From: BM506 sp031581485
GTDB lineage: Bacteria > Desulfobacterota > Desulfobulbia > Desulfobulbales > SURF-16
Assembly (NCBI GenBank): GCA_031581485.1
Contig: JAVLBA010000038.1
Coordinates: 1 to 25,708 of the forward strand
Length of the DNA stretch: 25,708 nucleotides
Direction of reading: 5' to 3'
This document shows, piece after piece, positions 1 to 7,818 of this stretch. The notes under the pieces are model-generated. The model made no database searches. It was not told the origin of the DNA and worked only from the letters and a program-made list of their open reading frames with translations. The position numbers and the translations under genes are program-made. Numbering within the stretch: the stretch's first letter is position 1; each line of letters begins with the position of its first letter.

Positions 1-150
1 AGCCGGTCTGATCGCGGGAAGATGCGGTGCCCTGTGAGCAGTTACCTTATTTTTTTTGTCTCGCCGCTGGCAACAGCGGCCAAAGAACGGTAATCTACAG
101 CCCAAATATACCCACTTTTATTTAATGATAACCTCCACGGAACCCATTTC

Positions 151-1743
151 ATGGCCATGCTGAAATTATCCACCTGTGTGCGGCCCGGCGGCCGCTTTGC
201 CTTCACAATTCATAAGCCCTCTTTCAAGGTCACCAATCTCCGGATCCATGACCAGGTGGCGGAGCTCGGCCTCTGCCAGGGGCAGCCGGTTTTAAACAGC
301 CGCAACTTCCCGCCCGGCGACGTGGAGGTGGCCCAGAGTGACTGGGTCTACGAGATAGCCAATCCCTTTTCCTTCAAGGGCACCACCTTTATCAATGCCG
401 CCTGGGCCGACAGACAGGCGGCCGCCCCCCTTGCCATTTCCCTGCCTGCCATGCCCCCGGTTTCCATGGCTGACTCCCTGCGCCGCTGCCTGAGCGACAG
501 CGAGATTGATGAGATTTTCCAGACCCTGCCCGCACCGCTGCTCCTGGCCCTGGCCACCACCTCCACGGACCCGGAAGATCTCACGCGCCTGGCCAGACAG
601 GCCGCTGCCCTGATTATCCTGGAGAACGGCGAGGTGGGCGGCCTTCATTATGAGGAGCAGAACGGCAGGCCCAGGCCCCTTATCCACAACCATGACCTGT
701 GCGAGGCCGTGGCCAACAACCCGCACCTGCCCGAGGATTACCGCCAGGCCCTGGTCCTGCGACCCGGGGCCCAGGGCGACAGTGAGATCATCGGCGAGTT
801 CCAGAGTGAAAAGAGCCATGTCTTTGAGTATCTCCGCCGCAATTCCTATATTCCCTGGGGCCATTACGCCGCCAATATGGCCGATGACGCGGTGCGCTAC
901 AGCCTGGCCGACCTCACCGAAAACGATATGATCGGCATGCGCCACCTCTACTACCAGCGGAGCTATGAGCGGCTGGCCGTGGATCTGGGCCTGGCCGCCT
1001 TCAGCCGTCGCCAGATGGCCACGCCTGCTGAGCTTGAGGCGAGGCGCCACCAGATCGTCACCGCCCTGGCAAGCGGCGCCAGACCGCCTTTTACCGCCAC
1101 CCTCTGGGGCTGGAATTACGGTTTTGATTTTGCCCCCAGCGGCTATCGGCTCAATGCCTCCCACCAGATGCTCCATCAGCAGTTTGCCCTGATACCAGAC
1201 AATGTTGACGGCAGACCCTGCTTTGCAGCCGGCGACCTGGTTGCCGCCTGCTGCCGGCATTACCGGGCAGAAACAGGTAATGGTTTTTTCAGCGACTACC
1301 TGGCCGCCATCCGGGCCAATTGCCGCCTGGACAAGGGCCAGGGGGAGGCCAGCCTCATCATCCATGAGGACGAACATGTCATGGTCTTTGTCCCCAAGGC
1401 CCAGACCTCGCAGTGGGAGGTGCAGATCGTCACCACCGGCCCGGCCGGCAATATCCTGGAGCTCTCCACTGCGGCCCGTTACGCCCTGGACCGGGCCCTT
1501 TTTCTGGCGGCCAAGGCCCTGCATGGCATCGGCGTCAAACTGCTCTGCTCCATTGAGTATTCAAAACGGTTCACCAGCACCGAGAAGGAGCAGCGCCTCC
1601 TCTATGCCCTGCTTCCCAGACTCCCCAAATCCCCGGGGGCCTTCAGCGAGTCTCAGCTCCGCTGGGTCAGCGGCCATTTTCCCGAGGATCTGGCCACGGC
1701 CCTGCGGGCCAGCCTGGAGAGGCAAAACGCTACCAGACAGTAA
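151..1743 (+). CDS. conserved-looking protein of unknown function, possible HIT-like C-terminus
   Basis: This 530-residue soluble protein has no signal peptide or membrane segment, and I cannot assign it a function. The central part (about residues 220-275) is rich in aromatic and charged residues (YLRRNSYIPWGHYAANM, GMRHLYYQRSYERL), which suggests a conserved fold. Residues about 310-350 contain WGWNYGFDFAPSGYRL and two nearby His-rich turns (ASHQMLHQQF). Near residues 405-440, IIHEDEHVMVFVPKAQTSQW followed by a strand and helix recalls the HIT/GalT-like fold, but the classic HxHxH triad is absent, so this is weak inference. Codon use is GC-rich and uniform, supporting a real gene. The start is uncertain: ATG 151 has only a weak GGA 9 nt upstream, a second ATG follows at 157, and the frame is closed by TAA at 91-93. 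It lies 154 bp before the two-component genes and ends inside a repeat that may be their operator. Confidence 0.75.
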   Translation: MAMLKLSTCVRPGGRFAFTIHKPSFKVTNLRIHDQVAELGLCQGQPVLNSRNFPPGDVEVAQSDWVYEIANPFSFKGTTFINAAWADRQAAAPLAISLPAMPPVSMADSLRRCLSDSEIDEIFQTLPAPLLLALATTSTDPEDLTRLARQAAALIILENGEVGGLHYEEQNGRPRPLIHNHDLCEAVANNPHLPEDYRQALVLRPGAQGDSEIIGEFQSEKSHVFEYLRRNSYIPWGHYAANMADDAVRYSLADLTENDMIGMRHLYYQRSYERLAVDLGLAAFSRRQMATPAELEARRHQIVTALASGARPPFTATLWGWNYGFDFAPSGYRLNASHQMLHQQFALIPDNVDGRPCFAAGDLVAACCRHYRAETGNGFFSDYLAAIRANCRLDKGQGEASLIIHEDEHVMVFVPKAQTSQWEVQIVTTGPAGNILELSTAARYALDRALFLAAKALHGIGVKLLCSIEYSKRFTSTEKEQRLLYALLPRLPKSPGAFSESQLRWVSGHFPEDLATALRASLERQNATRQ

Positions 1744-1776
1744 CAGCACTTGAAAATATCGCTACCAGGCGGTAAC
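1729..1776. repeat. direct repeat pair, possible operator upstream of the two-component operon
   Basis: GCTACCAGACAGTAAC (1729-1744) and GCTACCAGGCGGTAAC (1761-1776) match at 14 of 16 positions and are offset by 32 bp, about three helical turns. The second copy is itself a partial palindrome (TACC-N4-GGTA). The first copy overlaps the 3' end of the upstream gene. Spacing on one DNA face and position about 120 bp before the kinase gene fit a regulator binding site, but no regulator is shown to bind here. Confidence 0.35.
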
Positions 1777-1897
1777 GTCTTTTTGCCGCGACAGAGGCCC
1801 ACAAGCCGGCCAAAGGGGGGCCAGGGACCAAACCAGGGGTCTCCGTCATCTTCAGGAATAGATTGTGCATAAGGCCCCGGAGTAGAAGAGAGCAGGT

Positions 1898-3475
1898 ATG
1901 AATAAAGTGCAGTGGAACAAAATGAGCCTGAGAATCAAATTCATCTTCCTGATCGGCATTGTGGTGGTCATCTCGTACGGCATCACCTTTTACCGGACCT
2001 CCCAGTTCCAAAACGAGCTGGTTCTCTCCCAGGCCGCCCGTCAGGCCCGCATGCTCCACACCCAGATCCTCATGACCCGCCAGTGGGTGGCCGATCATAA
2101 CGGCCTCTTTTTTCTCCGCCAGGCCGGGGTGGAAGTCAATCCCTTCCTCACCGAGCCTGAGATCATGGATGCCCAGGGCAACAGATACGTCAAAAGAAAT
2201 CCGGCCATGGTCACCAGGGAACTTTCGGCCTATGCCGACAAGGCCGGCTTTTGCGGCTACCGGGTTACCACCTTGAAGACGATTAATCCAGCCAACGCCC
2301 CTGACCCCTGGGAGGAAAAAGGTCTCCTGCTCTTTGAACAGGGGGTGGAGGAGGTTATCGAGTTCGCTCAAAAAGACAATCAGCGCATCTTGCGCTACAT
2401 GGCGCCCTTGCCCGTGGAAGAGTCGTGCCTGGAATGCCATGCCTTCCAAGACTACCAGGTGGGTGATATCCGCGGCGGTCTCAGCGTCACCATCCCGGTG
2501 GACTGGGCCTATGCGTCCATTGCCCGCAATAACCGCATGCTGCTCTTCATCGCCACCATCACCATTTTTGTGGTGGGGCTCACCATCTATCTCCTCATTG
2601 ACGTGCTGGTGGTCCGCCGCCTGGGCATCCTGGAAAAGGCCATGGAGAATTATCCTGCCCGGAAACCTGCCCCGGCCCATCTTCCTGAGGGCGGTGACGA
2701 AATAGGCCGTCTGGCCGGCAAATTCAATGATTTCTGCCAGCGGCTCGACACCTCCCAGACGGAACTGGAGCGCACCAGACAACAGGTCTTTCAGAGTGAA
2801 AAAATGGCGGCCCTGGGCCGGCTGGCCGCCGGGGTGGCCCATGAGGTCAACAACCCCCTGGGCGGCATGCTCAACTGTGTCAAATCCATGGGCGAAAACC
2901 CTGACGACAAGGCCCTGCACCGCCGCTACCTCCAGCTCATGGACAAGGGGTTGAAACGGATCGGCACAATCGTCCAGCAGCTCTTGAATTTCGGACGGCG
3001 GGAACCCCTGCAGTACAGGCTGGCCTCCATTGACGAACTGATCAAAGAATCCTTTGTGCTTCTTGACTATGGCCTGAAAAAAATAGATCTCCAGCTTGAT
3101 CTGGCCCTCCCCGATCCCTACCCCATTGATGCGGCGGCCCTGCAACAGATCATTGTCAATATCACCCTGAATGCCCTGCAGGCCATGCCTGACGGCGGTT
3201 CTTTTTCGGTTACCACCAGGCTCCAGGATGAGATGGCTGTTCTGACCTTCAAAGACCAGGGCCAGGGGATTGCCGAAGAGAATCTGGCCCGCATATTTGA
3301 CCCTTTTTTCACCACCAAGGATGTGGGTGAAGGCACCGGCCTGGGCCTGGCCGTGACCTATGCCCTGGTCCAGCGGCTGAACGGCAGCATCCTGGTGGAA
3401 AGCAGCGCCGGCCAGGGCACTTCCTTTATTGTCCGCCTGCCCCTCAAGCCCAAAACAGATGAGACAACCAGATGA
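1898..3475 (+). CDS. membrane sensor histidine kinase with c-type-heme (Tll0287-like) sensor domain
   Basis: This 525-residue kinase would sense a periplasmic signal and phosphorylate the regulator encoded next. Transmembrane helix 1 spans about residues 12-31. A periplasmic domain of about 180 residues follows and carries a single CLECH motif (177-181), which fits covalent heme attachment and the Tll0287-like/DUF3365 family. Transmembrane helix 2 is at about 214-238, then a HAMP-like linker, a short coiled coil (about 284-302), and the HisKA box GRLAAGVAHEVNNP with phospho-acceptor His315. The ATPase domain has the N box (NITLNALQAM, 421-430), G1 (DQGQGI), F box (FDPFFTT) and G2 (GTGLGLAV). 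The start ATG has an upstream GAGAGCAGG. The stop overlaps the next ATG by 4 bp (ATGA). The likely signal is redox state or a small gas; this is inference from the heme motif. Confidence 0.93.
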   Translation: MNKVQWNKMSLRIKFIFLIGIVVVISYGITFYRTSQFQNELVLSQAARQARMLHTQILMTRQWVADHNGLFFLRQAGVEVNPFLTEPEIMDAQGNRYVKRNPAMVTRELSAYADKAGFCGYRVTTLKTINPANAPDPWEEKGLLLFEQGVEEVIEFAQKDNQRILRYMAPLPVEESCLECHAFQDYQVGDIRGGLSVTIPVDWAYASIARNNRMLLFIATITIFVVGLTIYLLIDVLVVRRLGILEKAMENYPARKPAPAHLPEGGDEIGRLAGKFNDFCQRLDTSQTELERTRQQVFQSEKMAALGRLAAGVAHEVNNPLGGMLNCVKSMGENPDDKALHRRYLQLMDKGLKRIGTIVQQLLNFGRREPLQYRLASIDELIKESFVLLDYGLKKIDLQLDLALPDPYPIDAAALQQIIVNITLNALQAMPDGGSFSVTTRLQDEMAVLTFKDQGQGIAEENLARIFDPFFTTKDVGEGTGLGLAVTYALVQRLNGSILVESSAGQGTSFIVRLPLKPKTDETTR

Positions 3476-4815
3476 CCTCTGCCCCCATTTTACTCGCCGA
3501 AGATGATGAAATCATGCGCATCACCCTCATTGACCGCCTGCAACAGAAAGGCTGGCAGGTGGATGAGGCCGTGGATGGTCGCCAGGCCCTGGACAAGATC
3601 AAGACCAAACAGTACCAGGTGATCATCTCCGACATCCGCATGCCCCACGCCACGGGTTTTGACATCCTGGAAGCGCTCCAGAAAGCCGCCGTACCCACGG
3701 ATATCATTTTCATGACCGCCTATGGCAGCGTTGAGGATGCAGTGGAGTGCCTTAAAAGGGGGGCCTCTGATTATCTCCTCAAGCCCTTTGACATGGATGA
3801 CCTCATCATCCGCATCGAGAGAATACTTGAGATGCAGAGGGTGAAGGCACGCTATATCAGTCTGCAGGAATGCTGCCGTCAATTTCGCAAACCCATCATC
3901 GGCAGCAGCAGGCCGGTCCAGGAGATGCTTGCCCTGATCAACCAGGTTGCCGTCTCTGACGCCACTGTCCTTATTACCGGCGAGTCAGGCACCGGCAAGG
4001 AGCTGGTGGCCTCTGCCATCCATTACACCAGCCCCCGGGCCAATGGCCCCTATATCCGCCTCAATTGCGCCGCCATTCCCGAGGGGCTCATCGAATCAGA
4101 ACTCTTCGGCCATGAAAAGGGGGCCTTTACCGGCGCCGAGGCCAGAAAAATGGGGCGCTTTGAGATGGCGAACAACGGCACCCTCCTCCTTGACGAGGTG
4201 GGGGAAATGCCTCTGGGCCTGCAGGCCAAACTGTTGCGCGTTCTTCAGGAAAAGGAGATTGAAAGGGTGGGCGGCACCAAGAGCATCAGGGTGGATGTCC
4301 GTATTCTCTGCGCCACGGCAAAAGATCTGAGCGTCCAGGTGCACAAGGGTCATTTCCGGGAGGATCTCTTCTTCCGCCTCAAGGTGATCGACCTGGAGGT
4401 GCCCCCCCTCCGCCACCGCAAGGAAGATATCCCGGAACTCTGCGACAATTTCATTATTGAACTGGGCCAGGGCGAACGATCCCTGAGCTTGAGCACGGAG
4501 GCCATGGACGCCCTGCTGGCCTATGACTACCCCGGCAATATCAGGGAACTCCACAATATCATTGAGCGACTGCTGGTTCTGCATCCCAACGAGATAATCC
4601 ACCCCTGGCACCTGCCTGCGGATCTGGCCATCGGTGCCGCCCCCAGCTCCGGCAGCAGCAGCCCTCTTCTGGCCACAGCCGTGGCGCAGGCGGAAAAAGC
4701 GTGCATCCGCCAGGCCCTGCAGCAGAGCGCCGGCAAAAAAAACGAGGCCGCCGCCCTGCTGGGCATCAGTCGTAAAAATCTCTGGGAAAAGATGAAGAAC
4801 TATGCGATGAGCTAA
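3472..4815 (+). CDS. NtrC-family sigma-54-dependent response regulator
   Basis: This 447-residue transcription activator is the expected partner of the overlapping kinase. Its receiver domain (about 1-120) has the acidic pair in ILLAEDDE, phospho-acceptor Asp54 (IISDIRMP), and the conserved Thr and Lys (MTAYGS; YLLKPF, Lys104). The central AAA+ domain (about 141-375) has Walker A GESGTGKE (170-177), the sigma-54-contacting GAFTGA loop (217-222), Walker B LLLDEVGE (238-245) and the arginine-finger region FREDLFFRLKV. The C-terminus carries a Fis-type helix-turn-helix (AAALLGISRKNLWEKMKNY). All domains are full length, so it should activate sigma-54 promoters after phosphorylation. Its targets are not evident: no convincing -24/-12 promoter was seen upstream of genes in this window. 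It may bind the 32-bp-spaced repeats before the kinase gene, which is speculative. Confidence 0.96.
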   Translation: MTSAPILLAEDDEIMRITLIDRLQQKGWQVDEAVDGRQALDKIKTKQYQVIISDIRMPHATGFDILEALQKAAVPTDIIFMTAYGSVEDAVECLKRGASDYLLKPFDMDDLIIRIERILEMQRVKARYISLQECCRQFRKPIIGSSRPVQEMLALINQVAVSDATVLITGESGTGKELVASAIHYTSPRANGPYIRLNCAAIPEGLIESELFGHEKGAFTGAEARKMGRFEMANNGTLLLDEVGEMPLGLQAKLLRVLQEKEIERVGGTKSIRVDVRILCATAKDLSVQVHKGHFREDLFFRLKVIDLEVPPLRHRKEDIPELCDNFIIELGQGERSLSLSTEAMDALLAYDYPGNIRELHNIIERLLVLHPNEIIHPWHLPADLAIGAAPSSGSSSPLLATAVAQAEKACIRQALQQSAGKKNEAAALLGISRKNLWEKMKNYAMS

Positions 4816-4851
4816 CCGCTCACCGTCAAGTCAGGCTGGGGCCGGCTCTCT

Positions 4852-5106
4852 TTATTTCTTTTTTATTTCCTGGAGGGCTTCATTCATTTTAAACAAAACA
4901 ATGAGAAGCTCACACCATATTCTCGCCCCCACCGCCCCGCTGACTGCGCAGACGATTCCCAACAGGAATTTCCCCGGGGTGAACCCTTGGTAACCGCCAA
5001 ACATGGTTCCCAAGGCAGCAACCACGGTCCCCAGGAGCAGCAGCCAATAGACAAAGGTTATGATCTTCGGGGTAATCATTTTTTCAAAAAACAACACATC
5101 TTTCAT
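4852..5106 (-). CDS. small DUF4282-type two-helix membrane protein
   Basis: This 84-residue protein has two predicted transmembrane helices, about residues 17-38 and 47-73, with the FFEKMITPKII lead-in and the interhelical glycine-rich turn typical of DUF4282 family proteins. The family has no established function. I chose the ATG at 5106 because AGGAAAG lies about 5 nt upstream; the open frame continues 25 codons further, but with low-complexity sequence and no better ribosome site. The C-terminus is a short charged tail ending EIKKK, presumably cytoplasmic. The gene converges on the response regulator gene, with 36 bp between the two stops, and is transcribed away from trpB. Nothing in its surroundings suggests a partner. 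Confidence 0.75.
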   Translation of the reverse strand: MKDVLFFEKMITPKIITFVYWLLLLGTVVAALGTMFGGYQGFTPGKFLLGIVCAVSGAVGARIWCELLIVLFKMNEALQEIKKK

Positions 5107-5533
5107 CTGCTTTCCTTTTTGTTGAGTGAAAGCCTGACCTAGACTGAACAGGGGTTGAGGCGGGCCTTTTGCCGGGGTCAATTTCCACGGCTTTGCATTT
5201 TCTACCTGACGCCAAGGGGGAGCACAAGGGGTTTCTGGGCGACTGGGAGGACCAAGGGCCGACAGTTACGGGAGCAAGACCTGGGGCAAATGGAGCAAGC
5301 AGGATGACCGCGCTTGGGCGGCCGCGGCCAGCAGCGACAAAGGCGTCAAATGAGCCGGACTGGCTCAGGCGAAGAGCTCTGCCTTTGGGCCCAGGGCCAT
5401 GCTGCCTGCTCTTTTTCCCTTTGTGTCTTTGGCCCTTTGGGGTTATGATATGGGTCTTTTTTTGATGCACTTCAGGTTGGCGCGTGCGCTTGCCGTTCTT
5501 GACGGGCGGCCTTAACATCTTCAGGTGGAATTG
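5107..5533. other. gene-free stretch, possible decayed reading frame
   Basis: This stretch separates the DUF4282-type gene from trpB. I see no intact gene, attenuator or riboswitch. Codon-like, GC-ending triplets occur in one frame at about 5205-5255 (reading DAKGEHKGFLGDWEDQ) and then in another frame at 5264-5353 (SYGSKTWGKWSKQDDRAW, ending in TGA). This would fit a gene fragment broken by a frameshift. The part after 5354 reads as a hydrophobic peptide in the second frame. The trpB promoter presumably lies in the last 150 bp, but I cannot place it. Confidence 0.3.
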
Positions 5534-6763
5534 ATGCAAAAACCAGGTTATTACGGAAAATGGGGCGGGGCCTATATCCCTGAAGTCCTCTATGAGACCT
5601 TCAAAGATCTTAATGCCGCCTTTACAGCTGCCAAGGCAGACCCCACCTTCTGGCAGGAATTTGTCGACCTGATGGCCACCTATTCCTGCCGGCCCACCCC
5701 CCTCACCCACGCCGCCAACCTCTCCAAGGATTTTGGCGGCGCCCAGATCTTCGTCAAACGGGAGGATCTCAACCATACCGGGGCCCACAAGGCCAACAAC
5801 GTCATGGGGCAGGGGCTGCTGGTCAAACGGATGGGCAAGACCAGGGTGATTGCCGAAACCGGCGCCGGCCAGCACGGGGTGGCCACCGCCACCATGGCCG
5901 CCAAATTCGGCCTGGAGTGTACCATCTACATGGGCGAAGAGGACGTCAGGCGTCAGCGCCCCAATGTCTTCTGGATGGAAAAACTGGGGGCCACCGTGGT
6001 GACGGTGACCTCCGGCTCCAAGACCCTGAAGGATGCCATCAACGAGGCCTTCCGCGACTGGGTCAGCCGCATGGATGACACCCATTACGTCATGGGCACG
6101 GTGTGCGGTCCCCATCCCTTTCCGGAGATGGTGGCCTGGTTTCAGTCCATTATCGGTATCGAGGCCCGTGCCCAGATCATCAAACAATTCGGCGGACTGC
6201 CCTCCAGGGTCTATGCCTGCGTGGGCGGCGGCTCCAATGCCATGGGCATCTTCCAGGGTTTTCTCGATGAACCCCAGGTGGAGTTGATCGGTGTGGAGGC
6301 GGGAGGCCATGGCCTTGGCAGCGGCCGGCATGCCGCACGCCTGGCCTCGCAAGATGCCTCCCCCGGCGTGGCCCAGGGCTATCACACCATGTTTCTCCAG
6401 AACCAGGAGGGACAGATGATGGACACCCATTCCGTGGCCGCCGGCCTCGATTATGTGGGGGTCTCCCCCATCCTCACCGACCTGTGGGAACAGGGCAGAG
6501 TCCGCTTTGAAGCGGCCACCGACCAGGAAGTCATGGCCGCCTTGGAGCTCACCATGAAACGGGAGGGCATCATCCCGGCTCTGGAGTCGAGCCACGCCTT
6601 TGTCCAGGCCTATAAAGAGGCCCCTGACATGCAGCCGGATGAGGCCCTCATCATCAACATGAGCGGCCGGGGCGACAAGGACATCTTCACCATAGCCCAG
6701 GCCTTTAATGATCCGTCCTGGAAAGATTTTATCATCAAGAAGGGGGCTGAATATGCAGCTTGA
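5534..6763 (+). CDS. trpB: tryptophan synthase beta chain
   Basis: TrpB condenses indole, channelled from TrpA, with serine to give tryptophan, using pyridoxal phosphate in the cytoplasm. The protein is 409 residues, the usual length. The N-terminal YYGKWGGAYIPE signature is present. The PLP Schiff-base lysine is Lys86 in HTGAHKANN, and the catalytic Glu lies in IAETGAGQHG. The phosphate-binding loop is VGGGSNAMG, and the cofactor-binding serine region is MSGRGDKDIF. The indole-side segment GLDYVGVSPILTDL differs from the common GLDxPGVGPxHA pattern. I prefer ATG 5534 over an in-frame GTG at 5525 because AGGTGG (5523-5528) is placed correctly for the ATG. The end overlaps trpA by 11 bp, implying translational coupling. 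The other tryptophan genes are not in this window. Confidence 0.97.
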   Translation: MQKPGYYGKWGGAYIPEVLYETFKDLNAAFTAAKADPTFWQEFVDLMATYSCRPTPLTHAANLSKDFGGAQIFVKREDLNHTGAHKANNVMGQGLLVKRMGKTRVIAETGAGQHGVATATMAAKFGLECTIYMGEEDVRRQRPNVFWMEKLGATVVTVTSGSKTLKDAINEAFRDWVSRMDDTHYVMGTVCGPHPFPEMVAWFQSIIGIEARAQIIKQFGGLPSRVYACVGGGSNAMGIFQGFLDEPQVELIGVEAGGHGLGSGRHAARLASQDASPGVAQGYHTMFLQNQEGQMMDTHSVAAGLDYVGVSPILTDLWEQGRVRFEAATDQEVMAALELTMKREGIIPALESSHAFVQAYKEAPDMQPDEALIINMSGRGDKDIFTIAQAFNDPSWKDFIIKKGAEYAA

Positions 6764-7523
6764 ACAGACCATCAGGGCAGAACTGGCCCGGCCGGGCAAA
6801 GATATCCTGCTCATGACCCATATCGTGCTCGGCTACCCTTCCCTGGCAGTCAACCGCCAGGTGATCCAGCAGATGGTGGCAAACGGCGTGGAACTCATTG
6901 AGATGCAGATCCCTTTTTCCGAGCCCATGGCCGACGGCCCCACCATTGTCCGGGCCAATCAGGAGGCCATTGAGGCAGGCACCACCGTGAAAGAGTGTCT
7001 GGCCTTTGCCGCCGAGATGGGCCGGGAGCATGACACCACCTTTCTCCTTATGACCTACTACAACATCCTGTACAGATATGGGGTGGAGGCCTTCTTCAGG
7101 AAGGCCAAAGAGATCGGCATCAAGGGTTTTATCATCCCTGACCTGCCCCCTGAAGAAGAGGAGGCGTTCTGGAAACTGGCGCACCATTATGAAATTGCTC
7201 CCATTCTCATCTATACCCCCACCTCCACGGAACAGCGCATGCAGGAACTGGCAGCCAGTGCTGAGGGTTTCATCTATTGCGCGGCCCGAAAGGGGGTCAC
7301 GGGGAAACAGACCGATTTTGACGCCTCCTTTGCCGATTATATGGCCCGCTGCCGGCGCAGTACCACCCTGCCCCTGGCTGTGGGCTTCGGCATCAGCTGC
7401 CGCGAGGATATCACCTTTCTCACCGGTCGTGCCGATATCGGCGTCATCGGCACAGCCACCATCAACCTGGTGGATGCCCAGGGTCCTGAGGCGGTGGGCC
7501 CTTTTATTGCGGGGCTGCGCTGA
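6753..7523 (+). CDS. trpA: tryptophan synthase alpha chain
   Basis: TrpA cleaves indole-3-glycerol phosphate to indole and glyceraldehyde 3-phosphate and passes indole to TrpB. The 256-residue sequence forms a complete TIM barrel. The catalytic pair is visible: Glu50 (VELIEMQIPFSEP) and Asp61 (MADGPTI). The family loop IPDLPPEE is present, and the phosphate-binding glycines are in AVGFGIS. The loop FIYCAARKGVTGKQT replaces the more common FIYxVSRxGVTG and resembles the form I associate with epsilon- and deltaproteobacteria (from memory). ATG 6753 is chosen because an AAGGGGG ribosome site lies just upstream, inside the end of trpB, and the protein begins as expected from there. A longer frame from 6708 would embed the start deep in trpB and has no ribosome site. 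Confidence 0.97.
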   Translation: MQLEQTIRAELARPGKDILLMTHIVLGYPSLAVNRQVIQQMVANGVELIEMQIPFSEPMADGPTIVRANQEAIEAGTTVKECLAFAAEMGREHDTTFLLMTYYNILYRYGVEAFFRKAKEIGIKGFIIPDLPPEEEEAFWKLAHHYEIAPILIYTPTSTEQRMQELAASAEGFIYCAARKGVTGKQTDFDASFADYMARCRRSTTLPLAVGFGISCREDITFLTGRADIGVIGTATINLVDAQGPEAVGPFIAGLR

Positions 7524-7692
7524 GAAGGGTTGCCTCTCTTGAAGTCTCGCCCCAACTCAGCTGCAAAAAAAAGAGAAGACCTCCTCTGCAAAACAGCATT
7601 TCCTGGGCTAACATCCTGTTTTAAAAGAGGAATTATTTTCTGTTGCTTATCCTTGCATCTTTTGTTTTGTCTGTGGTAAAAGCAGTTTGATT

Positions 7693-7747
7693 AAAAAATG
7701 GTGATAATTCGTTTTGCTTTCCACAAACGAATTTTTTACCATTTTTT
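7693..7747 (+). terminator. long AT-rich hairpin, likely terminator after trpBA
   Basis: AAAAAATGGT (7693-7702) pairs with ACCATTTTTT (7738-7747). After a small internal loop (GATA opposite TTTTT), ATTCGTTT (7707-7714) pairs with AAACGAAT (7725-7732), closing a 10-nt loop. T-rich sequence continues to 7752. Because A and T runs flank both sides, it could act in either direction. It lies 170 bp past trpA and 69 bp before the DHH gene, so an attenuator role for the latter is possible. Confidence 0.55.
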
Positions 7748-7790
7748 ATTTTGTACACTCGGCTACGAGCTGGCGCCTGACTGATGAGCA

Positions 7791-7818
7791 AAAAGGAGTT
7801 GCAGGCAGATCCTGCATG
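7791..7818 (+). promoter_or_regulatory. ribosome site separated from ATG by a small hairpin
   Basis: AAAAGGAG (7791-7798) is a strong ribosome-binding sequence but lies 17 nt before the preferred ATG (7816), too far for normal initiation. The intervening GCAGG-CAGAT-CCTGC (7801-7815) can fold into a 5-bp hairpin that ends exactly at the start codon, leaving an effective gap of about 2 nt. This may shorten the spacing, or the true start may be elsewhere. Confidence 0.35.

Noticed and set aside
292..1524. 410-codon minus-strand frame opposite the first gene
   Set aside because: A shadow frame with Gly/Gln/Val-rich composition; the plus-strand frame has consistent codon use and conserved-looking motifs.
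1730..3145. 471-codon minus-strand frame opposite the kinase gene
   Set aside because: The plus strand encodes a clear histidine kinase; the antisense frame has no recognisable domain.
4604..4622. TGGCAC...TGC resembling a sigma-54 promoter
   Set aside because: It lies inside the response regulator coding sequence with no gene positioned downstream to use it, and the -12 element does not match well.
5107..5533. Trp leader peptide and attenuator before trpB
   Set aside because: Three Trp codons occur in 5282-5336, but they are spaced out, the frame has no start codon with a ribosome site, and no alternative terminator/antiterminator pair is visible.
5084..6814. 576-codon open frame on the minus strand across trpB
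   Set aside because: It is the antisense shadow of trpB and its leader; the translation is Gly/His-rich low-complexity sequence with no family motif, as is usual opposite GC-rich genes.
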